Source: Alphaproteobacteria bacterium
GTDB taxonomy: Bacteria; Pseudomonadota; Alphaproteobacteria; Rhizobiales; Devosiaceae
DNA: 64,000 nt
Reading direction: 5' to 3'
Assembly: GCA_018818925.1 (NCBI GenBank)
Contig: JAHJQZ010000090.1
Span: 1-64,000, forward strand
Each line of letters starts with the position of its first letter. Within the stretch, counting starts at the first letter, position 1. Of the stretch, positions 50,038-58,877 are shown in pieces. A program made the translations under genes and the position numbers. The notes under the pieces are model-generated. The model worked only from the letters and a program-made list of their open reading frames with translations, had not been told where the DNA came from and searched no databases.

Positions 50038-51227
50038 CAGCGGTCCACCTCCCCGAAAACGATGTCGAGCGAGCCGAGAATGGCCGAGATATCGGCGAGC
50101 ATGTGCCCCTTCGAGATGAAGTGCATGGCACTCAAATGGGCAAAGCCCGGCGCCTTGATCTTGCAGCGATAGGGCTTGTTGGAGCCGTCCGAGACCAGAT
50201 AGACGCCGAATTCGCCCTTGGGCGCCTCGACGGCGGCGAAGACCTCGCCTTTGGGGACGTGGTAACCCTCGGTATAGAGCTTGAAATGATGGATCAGTGC
50301 CTCCATCGAGCGCTTCATCTCGCCGCGCTTCGGGGGCACCAGCTTGTTGTCTGTGACCGAAACCGGCCCCTTGCCCTCGGCGCTGTTCAAAAGCGCGATG
50401 ACCTGCTTCATGATCGAAACCGACTGGCGCATCTCCTCCATGCGGATGAGATAGCGGGCATAGCAGTCGCCGGTCTTGCCGACCGGAATGTCGAACTCCA
50501 GCTGGTCGTAGCACTCATAGGGCTGGCTCTTGCGCAAATCCCAGGCAGCGCCAGAACCGCGCACCATGACGCCGGAAAAGCCCCATTTCCACGCGTCCTC
50601 GAGCGAAACGACGCCGATATCGACATTGCGCTGCTTGAAGATGCGGTTGCCGGTCAGGAGCGTCTCGAGATCGTCCACGACCTTGAGGAACGGGTCGCAC
50701 CAGGCTTGGATGTCGTCGATCAACTCCTGCGGCAGGTCCTGATGCACCCCGCCCGGCCGGAAATAGGCGGCGTGCAGGCGCGCGCCCGAGGCGCGCTCGT
50801 AGAACACCATCAGCTTTTCGCGTTCCTCGAAGCCCCAGAGCGGCGGCGTCAGCGCCCCGACATCGAGCGCCTGCGTGGTGATATTGAGCAGGTGATTGAG
50901 AATGCGGCCGATTTCCGAATAGAGCACGCGGATCAACTGGCCACGGAACGGCACCGTGATGCCGAGCAATTTCTCGACGGCGAGCGCGAAGGCATGTTCC
51001 TGGTTCATCGGCGCGACATAGTCGAGCCGGTCGAAATAGGGCACGGCCTGCAGATAGGTCTTGTGCTCGATCAGCTTCTCGGTGCCGCGATGCAACAGGC
51101 CGATATGCGGATCGACCCGCTCAACGATCTCGCCGTCGAGCTCAAGCACCATACGTAAAACCCCATGCGCGGCAGGATGTTGCGGCCCGAAGTTAATGGT
51201 GAAGTTGCGAAGTTCGGATTCGGACAC
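50037..51227 (-). CDS. nuoD: NADH-quinone oxidoreductase subunit D
   Basis: NuoD, related to the large subunit of NiFe hydrogenases, lines the quinone cavity with NuoB. The 396-aa protein starts [25 protein letters not shown], and has [25 protein letters not shown] (quinone-site histidine and tyrosine) and the C-terminal DIVFGEVDR. It starts next to the nuoC stop without a gap and overlaps nuoE by ATGA. Confidence 0.96.
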   Translation of the reverse strand: MSESELRNFTINFGPQHPAAHGVLRMVLELDGEIVERVDPHIGLLHRGTEKLIEHKTYLQAVPYFDRLDYVAPMNQEHAFALAVEKLLGITVPFRGQLIRVLYSEIGRILNHLLNITTQALDVGALTPPLWGFEEREKLMVFYERASGARLHAAYFRPGGVHQDLPQELIDDIQAWCDPFLKVVDDLETLLTGNRIFKQRNVDIGVVSLEDAWKWGFSGVMVRGSGAAWDLRKSQPYECYDQLEFDIPVGKTGDCYARYLIRMEEMRQSVSIMKQVIALLNSAEGKGPVSVTDNKLVPPKRGEMKRSMEALIHHFKLYTEGYHVPKGEVFAAVEAPKGEFGVYLVSDGSNKPYRCKIKAPGFAHLSAMHFISKGHMLADISAILGSLDIVFGEVDR

Positions 51228-51830
51228 TTAAGCCCCCTTCGCTTTCTCGTCGCCCGGCAGCACGTAGTCGGTGCCTTCCCAGGGGCTCAGATAGTCGAAA
51301 TTGCGGAATTCCTGTGCCAGTTTTACCGGCTCGTAAATCACGCGCTTGCGCTCCTCGTCGTACCGGACCTCGACGAAGCCGGTCAGCGGGAAGTCCTTGC
51401 GCAACGGATGCCCGTCGAAACCGTAATCGGTGAGGATGCGCCTCAGGTCCGGATGGTCGGAGAACAGGATGCCGTACATGTCATAGGCTTCGCGCTCGAA
51501 CCATTCGGCGCCGGGGAAAATCTCGGTGACGCTCGGTACCGGGCTGTCCTCGTCGGTCGTAACCTTGATCCTGATCCTGACGTTCCGGGTCGGGCTCAAC
51601 AGGTGATAGACGACATCGAACCGTTCGGCGCGCTCGGGATAGTCGACCCCGCACAGGTCGGTAAAGCTGATGAAGCGACAGCGGTTGTCATCGTGCAGGA
51701 ACCGCAGCAGATCGAGCAGGTCGTCGCGCCTGGTCAACAGGGTCAGCTCGCCATAAGCGAAACCGATCTCGATCCTGTCATCGAGTTTGAGCGAAAGATA
51801 TTCGCTCAGTTCGGCAAGAACTTCGTCCAT
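51228..51830 (-). CDS. nuoC: NADH-quinone oxidoreductase subunit C
   Basis: NuoC is a peripheral-arm scaffold subunit beside NuoD; in E. coli the two are fused, here they are separate. The 200-aa protein carries the family signature [40 protein letters not shown]. The start at 51830 ([12 protein letters not shown]) is preferred over a frame that runs back into nuoB. It lies 10 bp after nuoB. Confidence 0.95.
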   Translation of the reverse strand: MDEVLAELSEYLSLKLDDRIEIGFAYGELTLLTRRDDLLDLLRFLHDDNRCRFISFTDLCGVDYPERAERFDVVYHLLSPTRNVRIRIKVTTDEDSPVPSVTEIFPGAEWFEREAYDMYGILFSDHPDLRRILTDYGFDGHPLRKDFPLTGFVEVRYDEERKRVIYEPVKLAQEFRNFDYLSPWEGTDYVLPGDEKAKGA

Positions 51831-51840
51831 GCTGGCGGGC

Positions 51841-52419
51841 CTATCGCTCGATGGTGCCGGTACGGCGGATTTTCTTTTGCAGAAGCAGGATGCCGTAAAG
51901 CAGCGCTTCCGCCGTCGGCGGGCAGCCCGGCACGTAGATGTCGACCGGCACGACGCGGTCGCAGCCCCGGACCACCGAATAGGAATAATGGTAGTAGCCG
52001 CCACCGTTGGCGCAGGAGCCCATGGAGATGACGTAGCGCGGCTCGGGCATCTGGTCGTAGACCTTCCTGAGGGCCGGCGCCATCTTGTTGGTCAGGGTCC
52101 CGGCGACGATCATCACGTCCGACTGGCGCGGCGAGGCGCGCGGCGCGAAGCCGTAGCGCTCGGCGTCGTAGCGCGGCATCGAGGTGTGCATCATCTCGAC
52201 GGCGCAGCAGGCCAGCCCGAACGTCATCCACATCAGCGAACCGGTACGGGCCCAGTTGATCAGCTCGTCGGTCGTGGTGACGAGAAAACCCTTGTCCGCC
52301 AGTTCGTTGTCGATCTCGATGAAGCTCGGATCGTCGGCACCCACCGGTTTGCCGGTGCGTGGATCGACGATACCTTTCGGACGTGGCGCGACGAGCGTGT
52401 CTTCCGGGGTCAATCCCAT
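51841..52419 (-). CDS. nuoB: NADH-quinone oxidoreductase subunit B
   Basis: NuoB holds cluster N2, the last Fe-S centre before quinone. The 192-aa protein shows the tandem cysteines in [12 protein letters not shown] and further ligands in [10 protein letters not shown] and [15 protein letters not shown]. The start at 52419 gives [16 protein letters not shown], a short N-terminal extension common in this group. It overlaps the nuoA end by 10 bp. Confidence 0.96.
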   Translation of the reverse strand: MGLTPEDTLVAPRPKGIVDPRTGKPVGADDPSFIEIDNELADKGFLVTTTDELINWARTGSLMWMTFGLACCAVEMMHTSMPRYDAERYGFAPRASPRQSDVMIVAGTLTNKMAPALRKVYDQMPEPRYVISMGSCANGGGYYHYSYSVVRGCDRVVPVDIYVPGCPPTAEALLYGILLLQKKIRRTGTIER

Positions 52420-52775
52420 TCGAGAGCTCCCTTGCGCCACTCGTAGACGAAACCGATGGTGAGAATGCCGAGAAAGACCATCATCGACCAAAAGCCGAAC
52501 CAGCCCACCTCGCGAAAGGAAGCGGCCCAGGGAAACAGGAAAGCGACTTCGAGGTCGAAAATGATGAACAGGATGGCGACCAGATAGAATCTGACGTCGA
52601 ATTTCATGCGGGCGTCGTCGAACGCCTCGAATCCGCATTCATAGGCCGAGACCTTTTCGGGGTCGGGGCGCTTGATCGCGATGAGAAAGGGCGCCACCAG
52701 CAGAGCCAGCCCGATCACGCCGGCAAGGGCGATGAAGATCACGACCGGCAGATAGGCGCTGAGCAGTTCAGACAT
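52410..52775 (-). CDS. nuoA: NADH-quinone oxidoreductase subunit A
   Basis: NuoA is the three-helix subunit at the junction of membrane and hydrophilic arms. The 121-aa protein has [43 protein letters not shown], the family signature, with the redox-state-sensitive cysteine in YECGF. It starts at 52775 and is the first gene of the 15-gene operon, so the promoter lies in the spacer upstream. Confidence 0.95.
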   Translation of the reverse strand: MSELLSAYLPVVIFIALAGVIGLALLVAPFLIAIKRPDPEKVSAYECGFEAFDDARMKFDVRFYLVAILFIIFDLEVAFLFPWAASFREVGWFGFWSMMVFLGILTIGFVYEWRKGALEWD

Positions 52776-53171
52776 CGGCAAACCTATGCTTGCAACCCGG
52801 GCCGCGGGACCGGCGGCGGCCGGCGCGCCTGCGACATTTCGGCCCGAGGCGGGTTCGCGAAACGGCTTAGCCCAGCGCCAGCGGCGTTGCAAGGGCTGCC
52901 GGCGCCTGTCGGCAAATTCATTGGATTGCGCATGCAAACGGCCTGCCGGCCGATCCACGACGCGCCGAACGCGACAGAGCCCCACCGTAAATCGGACGAG
53001 CCGGAAAAAAGCTATGCCGTTGTGGACGTTAGAAAAAGGCCGCTAGGAAACCGGGGCCGACGGACATGCATGCGTATGCGGTATCGCCGCCCGCGACGCG
53101 GGCTACAGACTGGTCAGGCAAAACCGCGCCGAAGGCCTGCGGCGCGGCGCGCATGGACTTGCGTGCAGGCA
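52776..53171 (-). promoter_or_regulatory. Upstream region of the nuo operon
   Basis: This 396-bp stretch has no convincing gene. A possible promoter on the minus strand is TTGCAA (52892-52887), 17 bp and TAAGCC (52869-52864), which would start transcription near 52855; the -10 is poor, so the call is weak. Confidence 0.3.
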
Positions 53172-53195
53172 AAAGGCCCCGCCGCAGCGGGGCCA
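53172..53195 (-). terminator. Intrinsic terminator of the outer-membrane barrel gene
   Basis: On the minus strand GGCCCCGC-TGCG-GCGGGGCC is a perfect 8-bp stem followed by TTTT, about 30 bp after the stop of the barrel gene. It separates that gene from the nuo operon further downstream. Confidence 0.8.
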
Positions 53196-53227
53196 GTTTC
53201 TTTCAAAGGCGCGGCAGCCCGACCTAG

Positions 53228-53716
53228 CTATTGCATATGCCACACCAGACCGGCGGTCGCCTTGGTGCGATTGAGCCCGCTCCCCCAGGGGCCGGTGCCG
53301 ATCACTTCGCCGCGCACGCCGATCTGCGGGGCAACGATCGCCTCGCCACCGAGGCCCACACCCCAGGAGGTGACGCTGTTGACGGTGCCGACGCCGAGTT
53401 CGCCATAGACCATGGCATCCGGCGTAACGGCGCCGCCGCCGCGCGCCAGCATCAGGCCTTCCCAGGTGGTTGAACCCGATTTGAGCTCGGCACCGCCCTG
53501 GACCTCGAGACCGGCGATGATGCCGGGGCTGACCTCGAAATTGACGCCGGCCATGCCGCCCAGTGCCACGGCCGCGTTCGGGTCGAATGCACCGCCGGCA
53601 TAGCCGCCGACATAGGCGCCCTCGAAGGGCGAAGTGCCGTAGGTTTGCGCTGCGGCCGGCGCGGCGAAGAAGGCAAGGCAGCAAAGAAGGGCGAAAAGCC
53701 CGATTACGCGTGACAT
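53228..53716 (-). CDS. Small outer-membrane beta-barrel protein (porin-like)
   Basis: The 162-aa precursor starts at 53716 with a clear signal peptide (MSRVIGLFALLCCLAFFAAPAAA, cleavage about residue 24). The mature part of about 140 residues alternates short hydrophobic strands and Gly-rich turns, such as GAYVGGYAGGAF, GIIAGLEVQGGAEL, MVYGELGVG and WGVGLGGEAIVAPQIGVRGEVIG, as in small eight-stranded OMP_b-brl or Omp25-like barrels. The C terminus ends VWHMQ and not in phenylalanine. I cannot name the family more precisely. It is a single gene with its own terminator, divergent from the four-gene operon, and shares with it the region that holds two CtrA-type boxes. Confidence 0.75.
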   Translation of the reverse strand: MSRVIGLFALLCCLAFFAAPAAAQTYGTSPFEGAYVGGYAGGAFDPNAAVALGGMAGVNFEVSPGIIAGLEVQGGAELKSGSTTWEGLMLARGGGAVTPDAMVYGELGVGTVNSVTSWGVGLGGEAIVAPQIGVRGEVIGTGPWGSGLNRTKATAGLVWHMQ

Positions 53717-53793
53717 GGAGGGCCTCGTTTGTCGCTTTTGCGGCAAGTTTCGCGCCGGGCCCGGTTCGAATCAATCAAATGCGTGCAATGCGG

Positions 53794-53809
53794 CTAATGC
53801 TTCGTTAAC
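53794..53809. promoter_or_regulatory. CtrA-type box 1 (CTAA-N7-TTAAC)
   Basis: CTAATGCTTCGTTAAC matches the CtrA consensus TTAA-N7-TTAAC except for the first base. It lies in the divergent spacer between the barrel gene and the four-gene operon, 80 bp before the operon start codon, a position that suits activation. Confidence 0.5.
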
Positions 53810-53856
53810 GCACCGGCGCCGGTGGCCGCTTGACCGGTGCGCCGGCGCTCACTAGC

Positions 53857-53871
53857 TTAATCTTTCGTTAA
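53857..53871. promoter_or_regulatory. CtrA-type box 2 (TTAA-N7-TTAA)
   Basis: TTAATCTTTCGTTAA is a full TTAA-N7-TTAA in DNA that is otherwise very GC-rich. It ends 18 bp before the ATG at 53890, so it may act as a second or repressing site. With box 1 it forms a near-direct repeat of about 16 bp at a 63-bp distance. Confidence 0.55.
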
Positions 53872-53889
53872 GAGTATCAAGGCCGGACC

Positions 53890-55311
53890 ATGCCGATTTC
53901 GCTGGCAACCTTGAAGGGCATGCTTGACCGGCCGGCGCACGCCTACCGTCCCGTCGTCCAGACCTTCGTCGATCTCGATGTCGAGCGCCTCAGCGGCGAT
54001 CTCGGCCTGGAAAAGCGCGGCCGCGTGCGCGGCGGCGACGACCAGCCGCAAAGCACGGCCACGAACTTTGACCCGATCGAAGCCGAAATCGTCGAATTGA
54101 TTGGCGCCGCCCAGAAAACCGCGTTCGACGAATTGGAAAACCAGCTCGCCGGCTTCCGCCAGCGCCTGATCGATCTCGATTTCGAGGCGCGTTTCGCCGG
54201 AATCAAGGACGTCGCCGCCGGCGGCCTCGCCGATCTCAAGGCCGAATTGCAGATCGGCCTCGACGATCTGCACGGGGTCCGTCGCGACCTGACCGAGGCG
54301 GAAGCCTACCAGACAGAATTTCGCAAGGCGAACCGGCTCAGCCGGCCGAGCAACATCACTTCGCCGCTCGGCACAATGGTCAAGGTGCTGGTGCTCTTGC
54401 TGCTCATGGTCGGCGAGTTCGTCGCCAACGGCTATTTCCTGGCGCGCGGCAACGAGCTCGGGCTCATCGGCGGCGTGGTGCAGGCCGTGGTCTTCGCCGT
54501 GCTCAATGTCGGCGTCGCCGTCTACATTGCGCTCCACTGGCTGCCATTCCTCTCCCACCGCAATTTCTTTGCCAAGATATGGGGCCTGATCGGTCTTGGC
54601 AGTTTCGTCGTCTGGTCCGCCGCGCTCAATTTGAGCCTTGCCCATTACCGCGAGGTCGAGGGCCAATTGCTCGGCAATGCCGGCAACGAGGTCATGGCCC
54701 GGCTCGCGGAACGTCCGTTCATTCTCGACGATTTCCAGTCGTGGATCCTGTTCGGCCTCGGCGTCTTCTTTTCGCTCATCGCGCTCCTCGACGGCTATTC
54801 GCTCAGGGATTCGTATCCACGCTACCAGCGCATCGCCGACAACGTCCGTCAGGCCCGCGCCCGCTATGCCGACATGCGCCGCAATCGCATCGAGGACCTG
54901 ATGGAGGTGAGGAACGACTATCAGCAGACGATTACCGACTTGCGCGCCGACCTTTCCAAGCGCCGCACCGAGCACGAGGCCATCGTCGCCAATCGCGCCC
55001 GCCAGATGAGCCAGTTCACCGAACACCAGAACCAGCTCGAAAAGGCCGCCAACGTCTTGTTAAGCCGCTATCGCGACGCCAATACCGCCGCCCGCAAGAC
55101 ACCCGCGCCGCCCCATTTCGGCAAACCCTACGAGTTGCCGCGCATCGCCGTGCGCCTCGACCGCGAGACCGAATGGAATTCGGCCGAATTGCAGGAGGCG
55201 ATCAAGCAGGCCCAGGCCGATCTCGAAAAGGTCATGGCCGCGCTCGGCGCCCAGTTCGACCAAACGCTCGAACGCTATCGCGAGCTCGATCGGCTCGCGC
55301 CGGAGGCCTGA
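53890..55311 (+). CDS. Unrecognised four-span membrane protein with coiled coils (first gene of stator-like operon)
   Basis: I do not recognise a family. The 473-aa protein has a soluble, mostly helical N-terminal region (1-160, Leu/Glu/Asp-rich from about 60 to 140). Four predicted membrane helices follow at about 162-184, 192-215, 228-250 and 283-302, then long charged helices likely to form coiled coils (312-385 and 425-470). There is no signal peptide. It is the first of four genes joined by gaps of 2 bp or an overlap. The topology suggests an inner-membrane scaffold with cytoplasmic coiled coils. The ribosome site is weak (AAGG), and a Met at residue 11 is an alternative start. Confidence 0.75.
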   Translation: MPISLATLKGMLDRPAHAYRPVVQTFVDLDVERLSGDLGLEKRGRVRGGDDQPQSTATNFDPIEAEIVELIGAAQKTAFDELENQLAGFRQRLIDLDFEARFAGIKDVAAGGLADLKAELQIGLDDLHGVRRDLTEAEAYQTEFRKANRLSRPSNITSPLGTMVKVLVLLLLMVGEFVANGYFLARGNELGLIGGVVQAVVFAVLNVGVAVYIALHWLPFLSHRNFFAKIWGLIGLGSFVVWSAALNLSLAHYREVEGQLLGNAGNEVMARLAERPFILDDFQSWILFGLGVFFSLIALLDGYSLRDSYPRYQRIADNVRQARARYADMRRNRIEDLMEVRNDYQQTITDLRADLSKRRTEHEAIVANRARQMSQFTEHQNQLEKAANVLLSRYRDANTAARKTPAPPHFGKPYELPRIAVRLDRETEWNSAELQEAIKQAQADLEKVMAALGAQFDQTLERYRELDRLAPEA

Positions 55312-55313
55312 CC

Positions 55314-56123
55314 ATGTCCCGGCGTCGGCGGCGCAATTCCGGAACGGGCGGCCAGATCGCCGCCATCGCCATTCTGGCCGTCGTCCTGGTGACCGTGCTG
55401 GCCTGCATCTTCTGGTTCTGGATCAGGGCCAACGACGCCTTTGTCGCGATTGACGAGGAAACGCTCTGTCCGAAACAGGGCATAGCCGCCCAGACGATCG
55501 TCCTGCTCGACACCACCGACGCCCTGAGCCGCGTCACCCAGTCCGAGGTGCTCAACCGGCTCAACGACCTGACGGCCTCCCTGCCGCGCGGCGGCTATCT
55601 CGACATTCGCGTCCTCAACGAGAATCCCGACCTGACCGCCTCGATCCTCAGCCTGTGCAATCCCGGCGCCGGCGGCGACATCGACCCGCTGATCGGCAAT
55701 CCCGAACTTGCCGGAAAGCGCTGGGCAGAGCGTTTCGCCGGCCCGGTGGCCGAGGCTCTCGCCGCCTCCGTCTCGGGCGGCGCCCAGAACTTCTCGCCCA
55801 TCCTCGCCGCCCTGCAGCAGATCGCCGCCGAGCGCCTGTCGACCAAGGAACAGCAAGCGGTCGAGACGCGAATCGTCGTCGTTTCCGACATGCTCGAACA
55901 CACCGGCTATTATTCGCATTTCCGCGACGGCCGCTCCATCGCGACCTATCGCGACATCGCCGGCAGCCGGTATCTCACCGACCTGCATGGCGCCGAGATC
56001 GATTTCTGGATGGTCATGCGCGACCGGCCCGACATCGATGTGACCGAGCTTGCCGAATTCTGGCTACAATGGGCCGATATGTCCAAGGGACGCGGCCACG
56101 TCGTCCGGCTGATGGGAATGTAG
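55314..56123 (+). CDS. Membrane-anchored VWA-like protein (second gene of stator-like operon)
   Basis: The 269-aa product has one N-terminal membrane helix (about 14-37, after RRRRR), then a domain that reads like a von Willebrand factor A fold. It has a hydrophobic strand ending in an acidic-threonine loop, TIVLLDTTDALSR (D66 to D69), in place of the metal-binding DxSxS, and a later strand TRIVVVSDMLEH (S191, D192). Two cysteines (C52, C115) could form a disulfide if the domain is periplasmic. The start ATG is 2 bp after the previous stop. The VWA assignment is from pattern only; the metal site looks partly degenerate. Confidence 0.7.
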   Translation: MSRRRRRNSGTGGQIAAIAILAVVLVTVLACIFWFWIRANDAFVAIDEETLCPKQGIAAQTIVLLDTTDALSRVTQSEVLNRLNDLTASLPRGGYLDIRVLNENPDLTASILSLCNPGAGGDIDPLIGNPELAGKRWAERFAGPVAEALAASVSGGAQNFSPILAALQQIAAERLSTKEQQAVETRIVVVSDMLEHTGYYSHFRDGRSIATYRDIAGSRYLTDLHGAEIDFWMVMRDRPDIDVTELAEFWLQWADMSKGRGHVVRLMGM

Positions 56124-56125
56124 CG

Positions 56126-56995
56126 ATGAGAAGCCCCCGGGCATTCGAGCGCGGCGCCGACTATGCCGGACCGGCTGCCTTCTTCTTTTTTGCGGTGGCC
56201 GGCTCGCTCTACATCGTCGTCGCCAAGTTCCTTTATCTCGGCGCCATCTGGGTCACCTCGGTGCCCGTTCTGATGATGGCGGTCTACGCCATCGCCATCT
56301 TCCTGGTCCGCCGCTTCCGGCTGCGCGACGACCAGACCGGCGACAATTTCTACTATATGGGCTTCATCTTCACCCTGACGAGCCTGGCCATCTCGCTCGT
56401 CCAGTACGGCGCCGGGGTCGAGATCACCGAGATCGTCCAGAATTTCGGCGTCGCCGTCGCGACCACCATCGCCGGCATCATTTTCCGCATCCTGTTCAAC
56501 TTGACCCGCCGCGACCCGGTCGAGGTCGAGCACATATCACGGATCGAGCTGTCCGACGCCTCGCGCCGCGTCCGCCGCGAACTCGACACCATCTTGATGG
56601 AGATGGCGCATTTTCGCCGCACCAACCAGCAGATGCTAGCCGAGGGCTTCGAGGAGATTCGCGCCGAGGTGCTGAAATCGGCCGTGAGCGCCTCCGAGGC
56701 CATCGACAGGACGGCCAGCGCCGCCGAGCAAAAGATTTCCGGCCAGTCCCAGCTCGCCGTCACCCAGGCCATCGCCGAGGAATTGCAGGAAACCGCCAAC
56801 CTGCTCAATTCGCTCAATGCCTCGCTGGCGGCGATCGGCGAGACCACCGCGGAGATGGCCCGGGTCCTTCACGCCCGCCACCGCCCCTCCTTGTGGACGC
56901 GCCTCAAAGACCTTGTCGCGCCGCCGCGCCTTTTACGCCGTCAACCGCCCGATGCCGGCCCGGCGGCGCTCGACGTGCCGGACGCCGAGCCGTGA
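56126..56995 (+). CDS. MotA/TolQ/ExbB-like membrane protein (third gene of stator-like operon)
   Basis: The 289-aa protein has four predicted helices at about 15-35, 41-62, 76-94 and 105-126. It then has a long cytoplasmic helical tail of about 160 residues with regular Ala/Glu/Gln spacing. The fourth helix, FGVAVATTIAGIIFRILFN, resembles the TT-G-rich pore helix of ExbB, TolQ and MotA proton-channel subunits. The next gene encodes a one-span OmpA-type protein, the usual partner of such channels. Tail and partner together recall the ZorA/ZorB pair of Zorya systems and flagellar MotA/MotB, but sequence match is limited and no Zorya effector genes are present. Its stop overlaps the GTG of the next gene. 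Confidence 0.7.
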   Translation: MRSPRAFERGADYAGPAAFFFFAVAGSLYIVVAKFLYLGAIWVTSVPVLMMAVYAIAIFLVRRFRLRDDQTGDNFYYMGFIFTLTSLAISLVQYGAGVEITEIVQNFGVAVATTIAGIIFRILFNLTRRDPVEVEHISRIELSDASRRVRRELDTILMEMAHFRRTNQQMLAEGFEEIRAEVLKSAVSASEAIDRTASAAEQKISGQSQLAVTQAIAEELQETANLLNSLNASLAAIGETTAEMARVLHARHRPSLWTRLKDLVAPPRLLRRQPPDAGPAALDVPDAEP

Positions 56996-57951
56996 GCCTC
57001 GGCGACCGTCTGGGCGACGAGGCGGCCCGCGGCCACAGGCGCGGCGTCGTCCTCGGCTTCACCCTCGCCGAACTGATGCTCTTGCTGTTGTTCTGCCTGC
57101 TGCTCGCCTCGGCCGGCATCTTCCTGCGCAAGGACGAGGAGATCGCCGCGCTCAAAAAGGAACTGGCCGAGACGCGCGGCGTGCCGGTCGAGAGCATCGA
57201 TCCCGGTGCCGCCACGCGCCTCAACGCCCTGATGACCGCGCTTTTCCCCGCCGGCGTACCGGAGATGAGCGCGCCCGAAATCGACGCATTGTGGAACGAA
57301 CTGGTGCTCGCCAAGCACGCCGACCAGCAGCTTGCTTCCGCCGGCGTCGACACCAGCGAACAGGGCATCGAAAAGCTCGTCGAACAGATGAAGGCCCTGA
57401 GCGAGGCCGGCCTTGCCGAGGCCCTGCCCGAACGCCTGGCCAATCTCGCCACGGCGAGCGCCGCGCACGACTGGCCGCCGATCATCACCCTCGAGGACGA
57501 CGGCTATTCCTTCGCCCGCGGCAGCGCCGAGGTGACCGACGATTTCCGCACGCGCCTCGAATTGAACGTAGCGCGCGATGTCGCCGATCTTTTGGCCCGC
57601 TACGATGTCGACACCGTCGAGATCGTCGGCCACACCGACGAGACCGTCATCCACCCGACGCGCCCGTCCAATCTCGACACCGAGGCGATCGCCGCCTTCT
57701 GGGGCCGCACGGCGCCGAATCGGCTGATCCCGGTCGACAATGCCGGCCTCGGGCTCGCCCGCGCCATCGCCGTCGCCAATATCCTGAGGGGCACCGGCCT
57801 GCTCGATGAGGCCCGCATCATCCCGCTCTCGGCAGCACAACTCGTCCTGCCCGGCGACCTGCCCTCGCGCGGCATCGAGCCCGCCGACGACCAGGGCCGC
57901 CGCCGCATCGAAATCCGCATCCGGCGAAGCAATGACGCGGCCGGGGGCTGA
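56992..57951 (+). CDS. MotB/OmpA-like peptidoglycan-binding protein (fourth gene of stator-like operon)
   Basis: The 319-aa product starts with GTG at 56992, overlapping the previous stop. One N-terminal helix (about 19-44) contains FTLAELMLLLLFCLLL, with an acidic residue (E27) where MotB-type proteins carry the proton-accepting aspartate. A short coiled coil (46-60) and a helical linker lead to an OmpA/MotB-like domain (about 165-315). That domain has the strand-loop VEIVGHTDET at 209-218, with a family Asp, and the closing RRRIEIRIRR. An insertion of about 30 residues follows the HTDE loop, as in some MotB-like proteins. It should anchor the complex to peptidoglycan. Confidence 0.8.
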   Translation: MSLGDRLGDEAARGHRRGVVLGFTLAELMLLLLFCLLLASAGIFLRKDEEIAALKKELAETRGVPVESIDPGAATRLNALMTALFPAGVPEMSAPEIDALWNELVLAKHADQQLASAGVDTSEQGIEKLVEQMKALSEAGLAEALPERLANLATASAAHDWPPIITLEDDGYSFARGSAEVTDDFRTRLELNVARDVADLLARYDVDTVEIVGHTDETVIHPTRPSNLDTEAIAAFWGRTAPNRLIPVDNAGLGLARAIAVANILRGTGLLDEARIIPLSAAQLVLPGDLPSRGIEPADDQGRRRIEIRIRRSNDAAGG

Positions 57952-57963
57952 ACCGTTCTCGGC

Positions 57964-58824
57964 CTATTCCTTGGCCGCCAGCACCTTCTGGGTCTGCACC
58001 CCGAGCCCGTCTATGCCGAGGCGCATTGTCTCGCCGCCCCTGAGGAAGCGCTGCGGTTTCATGCCCATGCCGACGCCGGGCGGCGTGCCGGTCGAGATGA
58101 CGTCGCCGGGCTGAAGGCTCATGAAGCGGGAAAGATAGGCGACAAGGAACGGCGCCTTGTAGACCATGGTGCGCGTCGAGCCGTTCTGCATGCGCTCGCC
58201 ATCGACCTCGAGCCACATTTTGAGATCCTCGATGTCGCCGGCCTCGTCGGGCGTCACCAGCCAGGGACCGATCGGCCCGAACGTGTCACAGCCCTTGCCC
58301 TTGTCCCAGGTACCGGAGCGCTCGATCTGGAATTCGCGCTCGGACAGGTCGTTGACCACCGCGAAGCCCGCGACATGCTTGATGGCGTCGGCCTCCTCGA
58401 TATAGGCGCCGCCCGTGCCGATCACCACCGCCAGTTCGACCTCCCAATCGGTCTTTTTCGAGCCGCGCGGGATCTGCACGTCGTCGTCCGGCCCGATCAC
58501 CGCCGAGGTCCACTTGTTGAAGACCACCGGTTCGGGCGGCACCGTGGCACCCGTTTCGGCGGCATGGTCGGCATAGTTTAGCCCGATGCACACGAACTTG
58601 CCGATGGCGCCGACGCAGGGACCGAGGCGCAAATCTTTTTGCGGCGTGCCCGGCACGACCGGCAGCGTCGCCGGATCGATGGCCCTCAGCCGGGCCAACC
58701 CGTCCCGGCCGAGCGTAGCGCCGGCGATGTCCGGCACGATGGCAGAAAGGTCGCGGACCAAGCCGTCGGAATCGAGTAATCCCGGCTTTTCCCTGCCGGC
58801 CGGTCCATAGCGAAGCAGCTTCAT
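57964..58824 (-). CDS. Fumarylacetoacetate hydrolase-family protein, 2,4-diketo-3-deoxy-sugar-acid hydrolase-like
   Basis: FAH-family enzymes cut C-C bonds in diketo acids with a divalent metal. The 286-aa protein has the core FVCIGLNYADHAAETG, the metal-site stretch KKTDWEVELAVVIG, VNDLSEREFQ and the C-terminal GDVISTGTPPGVGMG. Its pairing with a 3-keto-forming SDR just upstream (54 bp) is what is seen in non-phosphorylating L-fucose or L-rhamnose pathways, where the hydrolase splits 2,4-diketo-3-deoxy-fuconate or -rhamnonate into pyruvate plus lactate or a similar acid. The substrate is inferred from context only. Confidence 0.88.
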   Translation of the reverse strand: MKLLRYGPAGREKPGLLDSDGLVRDLSAIVPDIAGATLGRDGLARLRAIDPATLPVVPGTPQKDLRLGPCVGAIGKFVCIGLNYADHAAETGATVPPEPVVFNKWTSAVIGPDDDVQIPRGSKKTDWEVELAVVIGTGGAYIEEADAIKHVAGFAVVNDLSEREFQIERSGTWDKGKGCDTFGPIGPWLVTPDEAGDIEDLKMWLEVDGERMQNGSTRTMVYKAPFLVAYLSRFMSLQPGDVISTGTPPGVGMGMKPQRFLRGGETMRLGIDGLGVQTQKVLAAKE

Positions 58825-58877
58825 CTTTTGATTTTCCCCTTGTCGTGTGCCGGCGCCGCCCCGGGACTTGGGGCGGC

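Noticed and set aside
53890-57951. Zorya anti-phage system
   Set aside because: The third and fourth genes resemble ZorA and ZorB in layout, but no ZorC, ZorD helicase or ZorE nuclease is present and the first two genes do not fit. I keep only the stator-like description.
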